From: Elusimicrobiota bacterium
GTDB lineage: Bacteria; CG03; SLGR01; PWQF01
Direction: 5' to 3'
Length of the DNA: 64,000 nt
Assembly (NCBI GenBank): GCA_003557485.1
Contig: PWOI01000179.1
Coordinates: 1 to 64,000 of the forward strand
The number at the start of each line of letters is the position of its first letter. The first letter of the stretch is position 1. This document shows positions 33,033-42,360 of the stretch, piece after piece. A model generated the notes under the pieces. The model made no database searches. It was not told where the DNA came from and saw nothing but the letters and a program-made list of their open reading frames with translations. The translations under genes and the position numbers were made by a program.

Positions 33033-33613
33033 TGAATATTACAGTAATAGATAATTATGATTCGTTTGTTTACAACCTGGTTGATTATATGGGCAGGAGC
33101 CGCGGAGTGAAGGTAAGGATTTACAGGAACGACAGCGTATCTGCCACAGCTGTTATTGAGGAAAAACCTGATGCCGTGGTAATATCACCCGGGCCCGGAC
33201 GCCCGGAAAATGCGGGTATATGTATCGAGCTTATCAGGAAAATGCCGGACGGAATACCTTTACTGGGAGTCTGCCTGGGCCATCAGGCCATCGGAGCTGC
33301 TTTAGGAGCGGAGATAATAAGGGCGGCAAATATTTTTCACGGAAAGACTTCATCTGTCAGCCACAACGGCAAAGGGCTCTTCAATTCTATAGAAAATCCG
33401 ATGACGGCTACACGCTATCATTCACTTGTAATAGACAGAAAGACCCTCCCCGGCGAGCTTGAAGTTACCGCTGTTTCCGAAGACGGCGAAATTATGGGAG
33501 TAAAACACAAAACACGTAAAATATACGGCGTTCAGTTTCATCCGGAATCCATTCTTACGGAAGACGGACTAAAGTTAATGCGGAATTTTATGGATATAGC
33601 CCGGGAAAAATGA
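33032..33613 (+). CDS. trpG: Anthranilate synthase component II (glutamine amidotransferase)
   Basis: 193 residues, class I GATase providing ammonia to TrpE. The triad is visible: nucleophile in LLGVCLGHQAIG, and His/Glu in GVQFHPESILT. VIDNYDSFVYNLVDY is the family start. It may also serve as PabA if no other GATase is in the genome. It overlaps trpD by one base and trpC by four. Confidence 0.95.
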   Translation: MNITVIDNYDSFVYNLVDYMGRSRGVKVRIYRNDSVSATAVIEEKPDAVVISPGPGRPENAGICIELIRKMPDGIPLLGVCLGHQAIGAALGAEIIRAANIFHGKTSSVSHNGKGLFNSIENPMTATRYHSLVIDRKTLPGELEVTAVSEDGEIMGVKHKTRKIYGVQFHPESILTEDGLKLMRNFMDIAREK

Positions 33614-34371
33614 CAGTTTTAGATAAGATAATTAAAAGAAAGAAAGAAATGCTTGCCGGGGGCAGGTTTCCTGGGGCGCCGCCCGCGACTTGCGCAGAAT
33701 ATGAGAATTCCTTTAAAAAAAGGCTTACCGGAAAAGGCCTTTCAGTAATAGCTGAAATAAAAAGATGCTCTCCTTCTGCCGGGGAGATTACAGAAAAAAG
33801 CGTTGAAGAACTCGCCGAAATTTACGCAGACAGTACCGCAGCCTGCATATCCGTTCTGACAGAAGATCTATATTTCGGAGGAAGCCCTGAAGATATTACA
33901 AAAGTTAAAAAAATAACCTCAAAGCCGGTTCTTATGAAGGATTTCATAATTTTTAAAGAACAGATCTACCTTGCCCGCCTGTGCGGTGCAGACGCAGTTC
34001 TTCTGATATCTTCCATATTAAGTGAAGAAGAGATAAAAATATTAAACGAGACAGCTAAGCAGTGCGGCTTGTCGGTATTGAATGAAGTACATAGTCTGTC
34101 TGACATCAAAAAGCTGCAGGGTAACAAAAAGATTGAAATAACAGGTGTAAACAGCAGAGATCTTGTAAGCCTTAAGGTTGATGAATCTGTTCACGAAAAA
34201 CTTATTCCCTTTCTTGACAGAAGAACGTTGAAAATTGCCGAGAGCGGAGTAAGCCGGCCCGACCGCGCGCGGCAGCTTGAGAATATGGGATATGATGCAG
34301 TTCTGGCAGGAGAGTCCGTTATAGTTTCTTCTGATCCGGCCGGAAAAATAAAGGAGCTTGGAGGAAAGTGA
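33610..34371 (+). CDS. trpC: Indole-3-glycerol phosphate synthase
   Basis: 253 residues, TIM barrel closing the indole ring from CdRP. Motifs: VIAEIKRCSPSAGEI (catalytic Lys/phosphate region), SVLTEDLYFGGSPEDI, PVLMKDFIIFKEQIY, GADAVLLI, EVHSLSDIKKL, TGVNSRDLVSLKVD, AESGVSRPDRARQLENMGYDAVLAGESVI. It overlaps both neighbours by four bases. Confidence 0.95.
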   Translation: MTVLDKIIKRKKEMLAGGRFPGAPPATCAEYENSFKKRLTGKGLSVIAEIKRCSPSAGEITEKSVEELAEIYADSTAACISVLTEDLYFGGSPEDITKVKKITSKPVLMKDFIIFKEQIYLARLCGADAVLLISSILSEEEIKILNETAKQCGLSVLNEVHSLSDIKKLQGNKKIEITGVNSRDLVSLKVDESVHEKLIPFLDRRTLKIAESGVSRPDRARQLENMGYDAVLAGESVIVSSDPAGKIKELGGK

Positions 34372-34991
34372 CTCTTCTTAAAATATGCGGAATAACAAGC
34401 TTCGAGGACCTGAAAATGTGCTTTGAAGAAGGTGCGGATATCGCCGGCTTCAACCTGTATCCCGGGTCGGTGAGATATATTTCGGAGAATATGCTCAGGG
34501 ATCTTGTGGCGGCCGCTACAGGTAAATCAGCTGTTGTGACAGTTGATATGGAACCGGAAAAACTGATAAATACAGTTAAAGACTGCAGACCGGAATATAT
34601 ACAGCTCCACGGATCCGAAGATTACGGCTACTGCATGAAGATTAAGGACAGGTTCCCGGATATTAAATTAATCAGGAAAGTTACAATTGATATGAAAAAT
34701 CAATTTGACGAAGTCCTTAAATCGGCGGATTTTATTCTATGTGACGTTAAAACATTTCTGCACGGTGGCACAGGGCTGAAGTTTGACTGGAAAATACTGC
34801 GCCAAGTTCCGGATGGGATAAAAAAGAAAATGTTTATTGCAGGGGGAGTTACACCGGAAAACGTATCGCAGCTTGCCGGGTTAGGACTGGCCGGTATAGA
34901 TGTCGCTTCCGGCAGTGAAGTGTCAGCCGGTATAAAAGACCGCATAAAAATAAGAAAACTGACAGGAATAATAAAAAAGAGAGAAATATAA
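34368..34991 (+). CDS. trpF: Phosphoribosylanthranilate isomerase
   Basis: 207 residues, TIM barrel performing the Amadori rearrangement of PRA to CdRP. Catalytic Cys in LLKICGITSFED and catalytic Asp in FILCDVKTF are present, as are the phosphate loops GGTGLKFDW, AGGVTPENV and IDVASGSEVSAG. It is four-base coupled to trpC. A second, degenerate TrpF-like gene lies after trpA (36965); this copy is the functional one. Confidence 0.95.
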   Translation: MTLLKICGITSFEDLKMCFEEGADIAGFNLYPGSVRYISENMLRDLVAAATGKSAVVTVDMEPEKLINTVKDCRPEYIQLHGSEDYGYCMKIKDRFPDIKLIRKVTIDMKNQFDEVLKSADFILCDVKTFLHGGTGLKFDWKILRQVPDGIKKKMFIAGGVTPENVSQLAGLGLAGIDVASGSEVSAGIKDRIKIRKLTGIIKKREI

Positions 34992-36109
34992 TGAAAAACG
35001 GATATTACGGAAATTACGGCGGGAGTTTTGTTCCGGAAACTCTTATAGAGCCTCTCAATGAGCTTATTGCAAATTACAAAAACCTTAAAAAATCACCACG
35101 GTTCAAAGCAGAACTGAAAAAGCTGCTTACAGATTTTGCGGGAAGGCCTACTCCGCTTTTTAAATCAGAAAAACTGTCCGCGCGCGCCGGCTGCGAAGTT
35201 TACCTTAAAAGGGAAGACCTTGCCCATACAGGATCCCATAAAATAAATAATGCTGTCGGGCAGGCCCTGGTAGCCAGGTTTTCCGGAAAGAAGAAAATAA
35301 TAGCAGAAACAGGGGCAGGCCAGCACGGGGTTGCCGCCGCCTCCGCCGCAGTTGTAACCGGCCTTAAATGCAGGGTTTTTATGGGGGAAGTCGATATATC
35401 CCGGCAGCAGGAAAACGTAAGAAGAATGAAACTTTTAGGGGCCGAAGTAGTTCCTGTAAAAGAAGGAACCCGCACTCTCCGGGAAGCGGTAAGCGCAGCT
35501 ATACGGAGCTGGGTTTCGGATCCCCGTGATTCTTATTATCTTCTGGGTTCCTGCGTAGGCCCGCATCCCTATCCAATGATGGTGCGGGATTTTCAGTCTG
35601 TAATAGGAAAGGAAGTTAAAAAACAGCTCTCATACCCGCCGACACACTTGGTGGCCTGTGTGGGTGGAGGGTCCAATTCAATAGGGCTTTTTCATCCTTT
35701 TTTCGAAGATAGGAATGTGAAACTTATAGGAGTGGAAGCCGGCGGGGCAGCATCTATTAATAACGGCAGGATAGGGGTTCTTCACGGGACCCGTAGCTAC
35801 CTTCTTTACGGACGCAGCGGCCAGATAAAAGATACGCATTCCGTGGCTCCCGGACTTGATTATTGTGGAGTAGGGCCTGAACATTCCTATTATAACGATA
35901 TCCGCCGGGCTGATTATTTTACTGTAAGCGATGGCGGAGCGCTTAAAGCCTTCAGGTGGCTTTCGAAAAATGAGGGGGTAATACCTGCGCTGGAATCTTC
36001 CCATGCGATATGGTGGATGATGAATAATAAATTCAGCAAGGGTGACCGGGTTGTGGTTTGTCTTTCGGGAAGAGGAGATAAGGATCTGTCAGCCGCCGGT
36101 CAGGGTTAA
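34991..36109 (+). CDS. trpB: Tryptophan synthase beta subunit
   Basis: 372 residues (family usually 390-400). It is PLP-dependent, joining indole and serine. PLP lysine lies in REDLAHTGSHKINNAVGQAL; ETGAGQHGVAAASAA, CVGGGSNSIGLFHPF (phosphate of PLP) and GLDYCGVGPEHS are intact. NGYYGNYGGSFVPETL is the normal N-terminus, so the shorter length comes from small internal and C-terminal trims. It overlaps trpF by one base. Confidence 0.95.
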   Translation: MKNGYYGNYGGSFVPETLIEPLNELIANYKNLKKSPRFKAELKKLLTDFAGRPTPLFKSEKLSARAGCEVYLKREDLAHTGSHKINNAVGQALVARFSGKKKIIAETGAGQHGVAAASAAVVTGLKCRVFMGEVDISRQQENVRRMKLLGAEVVPVKEGTRTLREAVSAAIRSWVSDPRDSYYLLGSCVGPHPYPMMVRDFQSVIGKEVKKQLSYPPTHLVACVGGGSNSIGLFHPFFEDRNVKLIGVEAGGAASINNGRIGVLHGTRSYLLYGRSGQIKDTHSVAPGLDYCGVGPEHSYYNDIRRADYFTVSDGGALKAFRWLSKNEGVIPALESSHAIWWMMNNKFSKGDRVVVCLSGRGDKDLSAAGQG

Positions 36110-36127
36110 AGAAAGTTGTGACATGAA

Positions 36128-36919
36128 ATGAATGAACTTGAAAGAAAAATTAACTGGTTGAAAGAGGAAAAACTGACAGGCATAAGTTTTTTTATGACTG
36201 CCGGGTATCCGGATATGAAAACCTTCAGTGATACAGTCAGGGAACTTGACCGCCGCAGCCTTGCAGATTTTATTGAGGTAGGCGTGCCATTTTCGGATCC
36301 CCTTGCGGACGGCCCGGTTATTCAGAATTCTTCCAGGGAGGCAATAAAGCAGGGGGCAAGCCTTGGTAATATTTTTGAAGCAGTCAGGAAGATTAAAAAG
36401 GATACGGCTCTGCCCATGGTGATGATGAGTTATCTTAACCCTCTTACTTCCGGGGCCGGACTGGAAAAAAATCTTAAATGCGCCGCTGATTCGGGATTTT
36501 CAGCAGTAATAATACCGGATCTCCCGGCCGGTGAATCTGCGGAAATTGAAAAAACAGTAAAAAAGCCGGGTCTTGGACACGTATTTCTTGCTGCTCCTTC
36601 AACCCCGGATGAAAGGATAAGAGAAATATCCCTAAAGAGCTCACCTTTTCTTTATTATGTAAGTTCATACGGCGTAACAGGGGCGCGCCGCAGCCTGGAC
36701 AGTAAGCTTGCCTCCAGACTTGAAAGAGTAAGAAAATTGTCCCGTGTTCCTGTTTACTGCGGTTTTGGTATCTCAACCCCCGCGCAGGCCGCTTTATTGA
36801 AAAAAAGTCTTGACGGTATTATTATAGGTTCGGCGTTCATTGATAAATTAAAAACAAGACACTTTAAAGCCCCGTTAAAATTTGCTATAAGTATAAATAA
36901 ATCTCTGGGAAGGATGTAG
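36128..36919 (+). CDS. trpA: Tryptophan synthase alpha subunit
   Basis: 263 residues, TIM barrel cleaving indole-3-glycerol phosphate to indole for TrpB. FIEVGVPFSDPLADGPVIQ holds the catalytic Glu; the second catalytic Asp is in VIIPDLPAGE; YYVSSYGVTGAR and VYCGFGISTPAQ form the phosphate site. Last canonical gene of the trp operon, 18 bases after trpB. Confidence 0.95.
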   Translation: MNELERKINWLKEEKLTGISFFMTAGYPDMKTFSDTVRELDRRSLADFIEVGVPFSDPLADGPVIQNSSREAIKQGASLGNIFEAVRKIKKDTALPMVMMSYLNPLTSGAGLEKNLKCAADSGFSAVIIPDLPAGESAEIEKTVKKPGLGHVFLAAPSTPDERIREISLKSSPFLYYVSSYGVTGARRSLDSKLASRLERVRKLSRVPVYCGFGISTPAQAALLKKSLDGIIIGSAFIDKLKTRHFKAPLKFAISINKSLGRM

Positions 36920-36964
36920 GTGCGCTGCCCGGGCGGCGGAAGGAAAACAGGGTAAAAGTATCAA

Positions 36965-37567
36965 ATGCCTGCTGTAGATATATGCGGAATAACTAGTACA
37001 GAAGATGCCAAATGGGCCGCTATTCACGGAGTAGAGTATGTTACGGTTTACAGGGATCCTGAATCGGCTAGAACCATTTCTGTTTCCCGTGCGGAAGAAA
37101 TAAGGCATCTCCTGCCGGATTACAGCGAGGTATCTCTTGACTTCGGGTCTGCTGAAAATATAAATTTAAAAGAACTGGATAAGATTGCGCCATCAATAGT
37201 TAAGTTTTATATGCCGGAAGATCATTCTGAATTTGAAAATATTAAAGAACTGCTGGAGGGAAAAAATTACAAGCTGGTTATTAAAATTCGTCCCGGAAGC
37301 ATTTCTTCATATATGGAAGGGTTCAGCGGAATGATTCAGCTCGAATTGGATGAAAATGTGCAGGATGAGGAAATAAGCGTGCCGGAATACATAAACAATG
37401 AAAAATTTATGATTCTGGGTGATTTGCCGCTTGAGAGAATTAAAAAACTCTGCGGGATTACACAACCCCATGCATGGTGCCTGGAAAATATTATTTCCAG
37501 CGCGTCCTCAAGAAGGATAGATTACAGTAAAATGAAAAAATTTATCAGGGAGATAACTCTTTTATAG
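36965..37567 (+). CDS. Degenerate TrpF-like paralogue of unknown function
   Basis: 200 residues. The first 45 residues (PAVDICGITSTEDAKWAAIH, RTISVSRAEEIRHLLPDY) align well with TrpF, including its Cys. From there the sequence drifts: no GGTGxxFDW phosphate loop, the AGGVTPENV strand is reduced to ILGDLPLERIKKL, and the IDVASG loop to AWCLENIISSASS. The length still fits a TIM barrel. It sits between trpA and accD, 45 bases after trpA, probably in the same transcript. It is likely a duplicated isomerase that lost PRAI activity or acquired another role. It is not a frameshifted pseudogene: the frame is clean. Confidence 0.65.
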   Translation: MPAVDICGITSTEDAKWAAIHGVEYVTVYRDPESARTISVSRAEEIRHLLPDYSEVSLDFGSAENINLKELDKIAPSIVKFYMPEDHSEFENIKELLEGKNYKLVIKIRPGSISSYMEGFSGMIQLELDENVQDEEISVPEYINNEKFMILGDLPLERIKKLCGITQPHAWCLENIISSASSRRIDYSKMKKFIREITLL

Positions 37568-37569
37568 CA

Positions 37570-38391
37570 ATGAATTCCAAAAAAAATAATGTTCCGCACG
37601 GACTCTTTAAAAGGTGCCCTAAATGCGATTACTCTATTTACAGCAAAGAACTTCAGCTGTCGCTGTGGGTCTGCCCTAAATGCGATTATCACTTCCGGCT
37701 ACCGGCGCGGCGCCGCATAAAAATGCTTATAGATGAAGGGACTTTCAAGGAGTACGATTCTGATATATCAACTTCGGATCCGTTAGGTTTCAAAGATATA
37801 AAAACGTATCCGGAAAAAGTTTCCGAATATGTAAAAAAATCAGGATTAAACGAAGCAGCAGTTTCCGGAACGGCAAAAATCGGGGGATATGATGTATCCC
37901 TCTGCGTTCTTGATTTTTATTTTATGGGCGGCAGTATGGGCTCGGCTGTCGGAGAAAAGGTTTGCCGCGCCGGTGAACGCGCTCTGCGTAAAAAAATACC
38001 TTTCATTGCAGTATCTGCTTCCGGGGGAGCCAGGATGCAGGAGGGAATTCTATCTCTTATGCAGATGGCAAAAACTTCAGCGGTTATAGCCAAGCTGGAT
38101 AAGGAAAAGATACCTTATTTCTCGGTTATGTGCGATCCGACAACCGGAGGAGTCTCCGCATCTTTCGCCATGCTTGGTGATGTTAATATAGCCGAATCGA
38201 GAGCTTTAATAGCTTTCGCCGGACCGAGAGTTATAAAACAGACTATTAAACAGGATCTTCCGCCTGATTTCCAGAGCGCAGAATTTGTCCGGGACCACGG
38301 TATGATAGATATAGTCGTTGACAGGGAAGACCTGCGCGGTGAACTCATAAGACTACTCAGGCTTTTCTCGGGAAAGCCAGCCAATAAATAA
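37570..38391 (+). CDS. accD: Acetyl-CoA carboxylase carboxyltransferase beta subunit
   Basis: 273 residues. Four-Cys zinc ribbon at C16, C19, C35, C38 (CPKC...CPKC), then the crotonase-fold carboxyltransferase core: DFYFMGGSMGSAVGEKV, FIAVSASGGARMQEGILSLMQMAKT, FSVMCDPTTGGVSASFAMLGDV, AFAGPRVI. With AccA (not in the window) it moves carboxyl from biotin to acetyl-CoA for fatty acid synthesis. The trpA-accD-folC order is the one known from many proteobacteria. It starts 3 bases after the TrpF-like gene. Confidence 0.95.
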   Translation: MNSKKNNVPHGLFKRCPKCDYSIYSKELQLSLWVCPKCDYHFRLPARRRIKMLIDEGTFKEYDSDISTSDPLGFKDIKTYPEKVSEYVKKSGLNEAAVSGTAKIGGYDVSLCVLDFYFMGGSMGSAVGEKVCRAGERALRKKIPFIAVSASGGARMQEGILSLMQMAKTSAVIAKLDKEKIPYFSVMCDPTTGGVSASFAMLGDVNIAESRALIAFAGPRVIKQTIKQDLPPDFQSAEFVRDHGMIDIVVDREDLRGELIRLLRLFSGKPANK

Positions 38392-39636
38392 TTGCGGAAA
38401 ATAAGGCTTGACCTGGAGCCATTAAAAAAAGTTCTTACTGATATGGGTTCCCCTCATCTTGAGATTCCCGTTATATCTGTAGCCGGAACAAATGGAAAGG
38501 GCTCGGTTTGCGCTTTTTTGGACAGCATTATGGATAAAAAAGGGCTAAAGACGGGACTCTATACTTCACCGCATTTTAGAAACCTTCTGGAAAGGATAAA
38601 ATGCGGCCGTCGAAGCATCTCTTCCGGAATATATTCCCAACTAGAAGATAGAATACATGCGGCAGAAGAAAAATCCGGCGAAAAATTAACGGAATTTGAG
38701 TTTTCAACTGCGGCTGCGATACTCTACTTTAATATGGAAAAATGCGATTTAAATATAATGGAAACAGGAATGGGCGGCCGGCTTGATGCAACAAATGTAT
38801 GCCTTAACAAGAAAGCTGCCGTGATAACTTCAATTGATATAGACCATAGCGAATTTCTGGGAGAGACAAAAGAAGAGATAGCAAAAGAGAAAGCCGGAAT
38901 TATAACAAACTCTGCACCGGTTATAGATGCCTCGGGTACGGATGCGGTTGAGCGGGAAGCTGTCAGGAAGGGCGCGCCGGTAAAAAAATACGGCAGGGAT
39001 TTTGATGCTCTAAATATCAAAAAAGCAGGAGATAATGGATTGTTTTCTTTTGATTATATAAGCGGTAAAGTTGAAATTAAAGAGCTTATTCCTTCACTCA
39101 GAGGAATTCATCAATGTTGTAACGCCGCAGCTGCAGTGGCAGCGGCATTTGAATCAGGCTTTAGTGTTTCAGAGGATGATATAAGAAACGGGTTGAAAGA
39201 CGTCTGTCTTCAGGGAAGACTGCAGTTTATCGGACTGCCGGATGGAAAAACAGCTATACTTGATACGGCGCATAATCCTGCTGCCTGCCGGTCAGTAGCA
39301 GAATTTGTCAGGCAGCACCTGCCTCCCGAAAGGCGGCTTTTTACTGTTGCAGGTATGTTAAAGGATAAAAAATACCGGGAAATGATGGCTATTCTGGAAC
39401 AAGTTTCATATAAAATATTTACATTTACCCCTCCTTCTGAAAGAGGTCTTGAAGGAAAGAAACTTGCCGGTTTTGGCAGTGGTGCCCGCGGCTTTGAAAC
39501 CTTCAAGGAAGCCTACGGAGCAGTTCTTGAAATAATGCAGCCGGGTGAAGCTATGCTTGTATGCGGTTCCTTCGCTTCGGTGTCCGCCGCGCTTGATGCT
39601 TTAAGAGCAGGAAGAAATAAACGAAATGTTTGTTAA
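38392..39636 (+). CDS. folC: Folylpolyglutamate/dihydrofolate synthase
   Basis: 414 residues, Mur-ligase-like ATP-dependent enzyme adding glutamate to folates. P-loop ISVAGTNGKGSVCAFLDSI, then GLYTSPHFRNLLERI, METGMGGRLDATNV, TSIDIDHSEFLGETKEEIAKEKAGI and the C-terminal LDTAHNPAACRSV. The start is TTG immediately after the accD stop (zero spacing), so translation is coupled. It overlaps lptD by 11 bases. Confidence 0.93.
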   Translation: MRKIRLDLEPLKKVLTDMGSPHLEIPVISVAGTNGKGSVCAFLDSIMDKKGLKTGLYTSPHFRNLLERIKCGRRSISSGIYSQLEDRIHAAEEKSGEKLTEFEFSTAAAILYFNMEKCDLNIMETGMGGRLDATNVCLNKKAAVITSIDIDHSEFLGETKEEIAKEKAGIITNSAPVIDASGTDAVEREAVRKGAPVKKYGRDFDALNIKKAGDNGLFSFDYISGKVEIKELIPSLRGIHQCCNAAAAVAAAFESGFSVSEDDIRNGLKDVCLQGRLQFIGLPDGKTAILDTAHNPAACRSVAEFVRQHLPPERRLFTVAGMLKDKKYREMMAILEQVSYKIFTFTPPSERGLEGKKLAGFGSGARGFETFKEAYGAVLEIMQPGEAMLVCGSFASVSAALDALRAGRNKRNVC

Positions 39637-41626
39637 AAAAATAATTATAATGCTGCTTGTTTTTCTGCTTCCTCTGGCCCGTCCCTTTTTTGGTGAAGCT
39701 TCTTCAGAAGAGAAAATCGAAACGTTTGAAGAATGGGATGTTCAGATTACAGCCGATGAAATAGAATACGCCCGTGAAGATGAGATTATAAATGCCCGGG
39801 GTAGCGTCACAATTACCTACAGGGATATGGTTATGACGGCTGACAGAATGTCTTATTCAAGAGATAAGGCCCTGATCGAGGCGTATGGCAACATTTTTTT
39901 TGAAAGAGATTTTTTCTGCGTATGGAGTTCAAGTATGGTTTATAATATAGAAACTTCAACCGGCCATGTCTTTGCAGCCAGAGTTGTATCAAAGGAGATT
40001 CTCGGAGAAGAAAATGAACTGTCTACTCCTCCGCTTATAATTGAAGCCGAAAGCCTTGAACTCCGCGGCGACGATGAATTTTTTATTCCCCGGGGCAGGA
40101 TAACAACCTGTGATGATGACACTCCTCACTACTATTTTAAAGGCAGCAGTATATATGTGAAGCTTGAAGACAGGTTCAGCCTCAGAAATGCTCTTTTTGT
40201 GGTAAGGGGAGTTCCGGTTTTTTATTATCCCTATTACTGGAGAAATCTTGGCGAGCAGAAGTTGATATGGTATCTGGATATAGGGTCAAGCAATATAAAG
40301 GGTACTTTTGTCAGAGCGGGCGCATCCTATCCGTTTACCGAAAATTCACGTACCGGGCTGGGACTGGAAATTATGCAGAAGGGAGGGCCCGGAATTTACG
40401 CTTCCCACAGGTATTCAACTGCCGGCGGCCGTGCGGATTTTGACGTTTATTATCTTGCGGAAGAAGAGAGCCGTCAGGGACGGGTTCAGGCATCGGGCCG
40501 CCAGAACATTGATGAAAGACTGACCCTGCGCTATCGCGGGAGATACTCGAGTATGCGTATGATAGAGCAGGACTATTTCAGGGCGGAAAAGTACGGGGTC
40601 GACAGTCTTTACTGGCTCGGGGGAGTTGATTATGCCGGGGACGGGTATGCCCTGTCTGCATATTTTGACAGGGAAGACAGATGGCGGACGGATCGGGATT
40701 CATACAGTCTTTACCGGCAGACGCTTCCGGGTCTGAGCGCCCGCAAGTATCCTTTTAATGTAGGAAGAAGAATTATCGCAGAAGGATCTGCAGACTACAG
40801 GAGAAGATATGATGCAGCAGATGATACCCATTATTCTTATGTTAACTGGGATTCTAATTTGAGAAGAAATTTCAGGATTAATGTCGCACGAAGGACATAC
40901 ACGTCTTTTTCACCCGGAGCCGGTTATGACGGCAGTTATGCAAGGGAAGAAACTAAACATTATGGTTCCGTTTTTACGGAAAATAGGTTTGTTTACAGGG
41001 GGTATCTTACACTTGACAGTAATTACAGGTATAGAAGCGAACTGGGATATTATGACAGTCCGGCAACTAATTTGCTTGATTGGAGACTTACTTTCCGGCC
41101 CCGCAGGACCTTCAGAATGACCACCCGGAGCCGGTATGATTTTACTGCCGATAAAAGGCCGGTTGGGGATTTTATAAGCGAAGCCGAATATTTATTAGGA
41201 TCAATTAACTTTTATTTGAGAAACAGGTATGATTATTATGACCGGTACGCAAAGCAGTGGCTGGGAGAACTTTCAGCCGGAAGTTTTTCAAGGACAATTG
41301 TGCGTTATGAAAGGCCGGATCCGGGTTTTGACCCAAAAGTTCTGGATATAGAACAGCAGGTAAGGTTCCAGGCGGGACCCTTAGACCTGATTCCGGCTGT
41401 CAGGTTTGAGACAAAGGACTATTATGATTTCAATGAGTTTACCGAACAGCGGCTTGATGTTTTATGGGATATGCACTGCTGGGAATCCCGTATCCGGTTC
41501 AGACAGCGGGGAGATGAAAGTGAAGTATGGCTTCTTTTTAATATAAAAGTATTTGATGAAAACAGAATAGGGCTTTACGGAAATTTTTCTCCCGACATAA
41601 TGGATTTCAGGTACCATAACGAATAA
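39626..41626 (+). CDS. lptD: LPS-assembly protein LptD/OstA-like
   Basis: 666 residues. Signal peptide (LVFLLPLARPFFGEA), then an OstA/LptA-type beta-jellyroll (residues about 38-150: ADEIEYAREDEIINARGSVTI; ADRMSYSRDKALIEAYGNI). Next is the transition seen in LptD (RGRITTCDDDTPHYYFKGS; RNALFVVRGVPVFYYPYYW), then a Tyr/Arg-rich beta barrel to the C-terminus. It delivers LPS to the outer leaflet with LptE. It is shorter than E. coli LptD (784). Its presence supports an LPS-type outer membrane. Confidence 0.88.
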   Translation: MFVKKIIIMLLVFLLPLARPFFGEASSEEKIETFEEWDVQITADEIEYAREDEIINARGSVTITYRDMVMTADRMSYSRDKALIEAYGNIFFERDFFCVWSSSMVYNIETSTGHVFAARVVSKEILGEENELSTPPLIIEAESLELRGDDEFFIPRGRITTCDDDTPHYYFKGSSIYVKLEDRFSLRNALFVVRGVPVFYYPYYWRNLGEQKLIWYLDIGSSNIKGTFVRAGASYPFTENSRTGLGLEIMQKGGPGIYASHRYSTAGGRADFDVYYLAEEESRQGRVQASGRQNIDERLTLRYRGRYSSMRMIEQDYFRAEKYGVDSLYWLGGVDYAGDGYALSAYFDREDRWRTDRDSYSLYRQTLPGLSARKYPFNVGRRIIAEGSADYRRRYDAADDTHYSYVNWDSNLRRNFRINVARRTYTSFSPGAGYDGSYAREETKHYGSVFTENRFVYRGYLTLDSNYRYRSELGYYDSPATNLLDWRLTFRPRRTFRMTTRSRYDFTADKRPVGDFISEAEYLLGSINFYLRNRYDYYDRYAKQWLGELSAGSFSRTIVRYERPDPGFDPKVLDIEQQVRFQAGPLDLIPAVRFETKDYYDFNEFTEQRLDVLWDMHCWESRIRFRQRGDESEVWLLFNIKVFDENRIGLYGNFSPDIMDFRYHNE

Positions 41627-41632
41627 TTATCT

Positions 41633-41660
41633 TTGACATTGACGCATTTACAGGTAAAAT
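41633..41660 (+). promoter_or_regulatory. Promoter predicting a leaderless mRNA for the Crp/Fnr-type regulator
   Basis: TTGACA, 16-base spacer, TAAAAT. The -10 ends 6 bases before the ATG, so transcription should start at or next to the A of the start codon. No Shine-Dalgarno is present. Confidence 0.65.
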
Positions 41661-41666
41661 AATCCT

Positions 41667-42359
41667 ATGAGTATTATAGAAATTTTAGAAAAAATACCTC
41701 TTTTTTCTGAGATGGATAAAGCAGACCTGAATAAAATAAAAGAGGTGCTTAAAGAAAAAAGATATTCAAGGGACGAATCTATTTTCTTTGAAACCGACCT
41801 GGGAGATATATTTTACATAGTATATGAGGGAAGAGTTAAAATTTACAATATATCTCTTCAGGGGCAGGTGAAAATACTTGATTTTCTTGGAAAAGGAGAT
41901 TTTTTCGGTGAGATGGCTCTCATAGATGAGATGCCCCGCTCTGCAAACGCGCTGGCTGTTGAAGATACTGTTCTTTTAACCATAAGCCACAGTGAGTTTC
42001 AGCAGTTTCTCCAGAAGCAGCCGGATATTCTTTTTAAAATAACTAAAACTTTGTGCCGTAGGCTGAGAAAAGCTGATCTGGAGATAGAACTTATGGCTTT
42101 CGGAGATGTAAAAAGCCGCCTTGTATCATGCCTTCTTAATATAATTAAAAAGTATGGGATACAGAAAGGCGGCTCTGATATAATACCCCCCATATTTACA
42201 CATAAAGATTTAAGTGAAATAGTAGGGACTTCAAGAGAAGTTATTTCAAGGATACTTAAACAACTGAAAGAAGATAAACTTATTAAAATCGGAAAGAAAA
42301 GGGAAATATTAATACCTTCATCCGCCGCCCTTGAAAAACTTCTTAAAGAGTCCCATTAA
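41667..42359 (+). CDS. Crp/Fnr-family transcription regulator
   Basis: 230 residues. Cyclic-nucleotide-binding fold (LEKIPLFSEMDKADLNKI; FYIVYEGRVKIY; FLGKGDFFGEMALIDEMPRSANALA) then a winged HTH (THKDLSEIVGTSREVISRILKQLKEDKLIKI). The loop GEMALIDEMPRSANA resembles the phosphate-binding cassette of cAMP or c-di-GMP binders, including the RS pair. No N-terminal Fe-S cysteine cluster as in FNR. Probably leaderless. Target genes are unknown; the DNA-recognition helix TSREVISR is CRP/FNR-like. Confidence 0.9.
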   Translation: MSIIEILEKIPLFSEMDKADLNKIKEVLKEKRYSRDESIFFETDLGDIFYIVYEGRVKIYNISLQGQVKILDFLGKGDFFGEMALIDEMPRSANALAVEDTVLLTISHSEFQQFLQKQPDILFKITKTLCRRLRKADLEIELMAFGDVKSRLVSCLLNIIKKYGIQKGGSDIIPPIFTHKDLSEIVGTSREVISRILKQLKEDKLIKIGKKREILIPSSAALEKLLKESH

Positions 42360-42360
42360 A

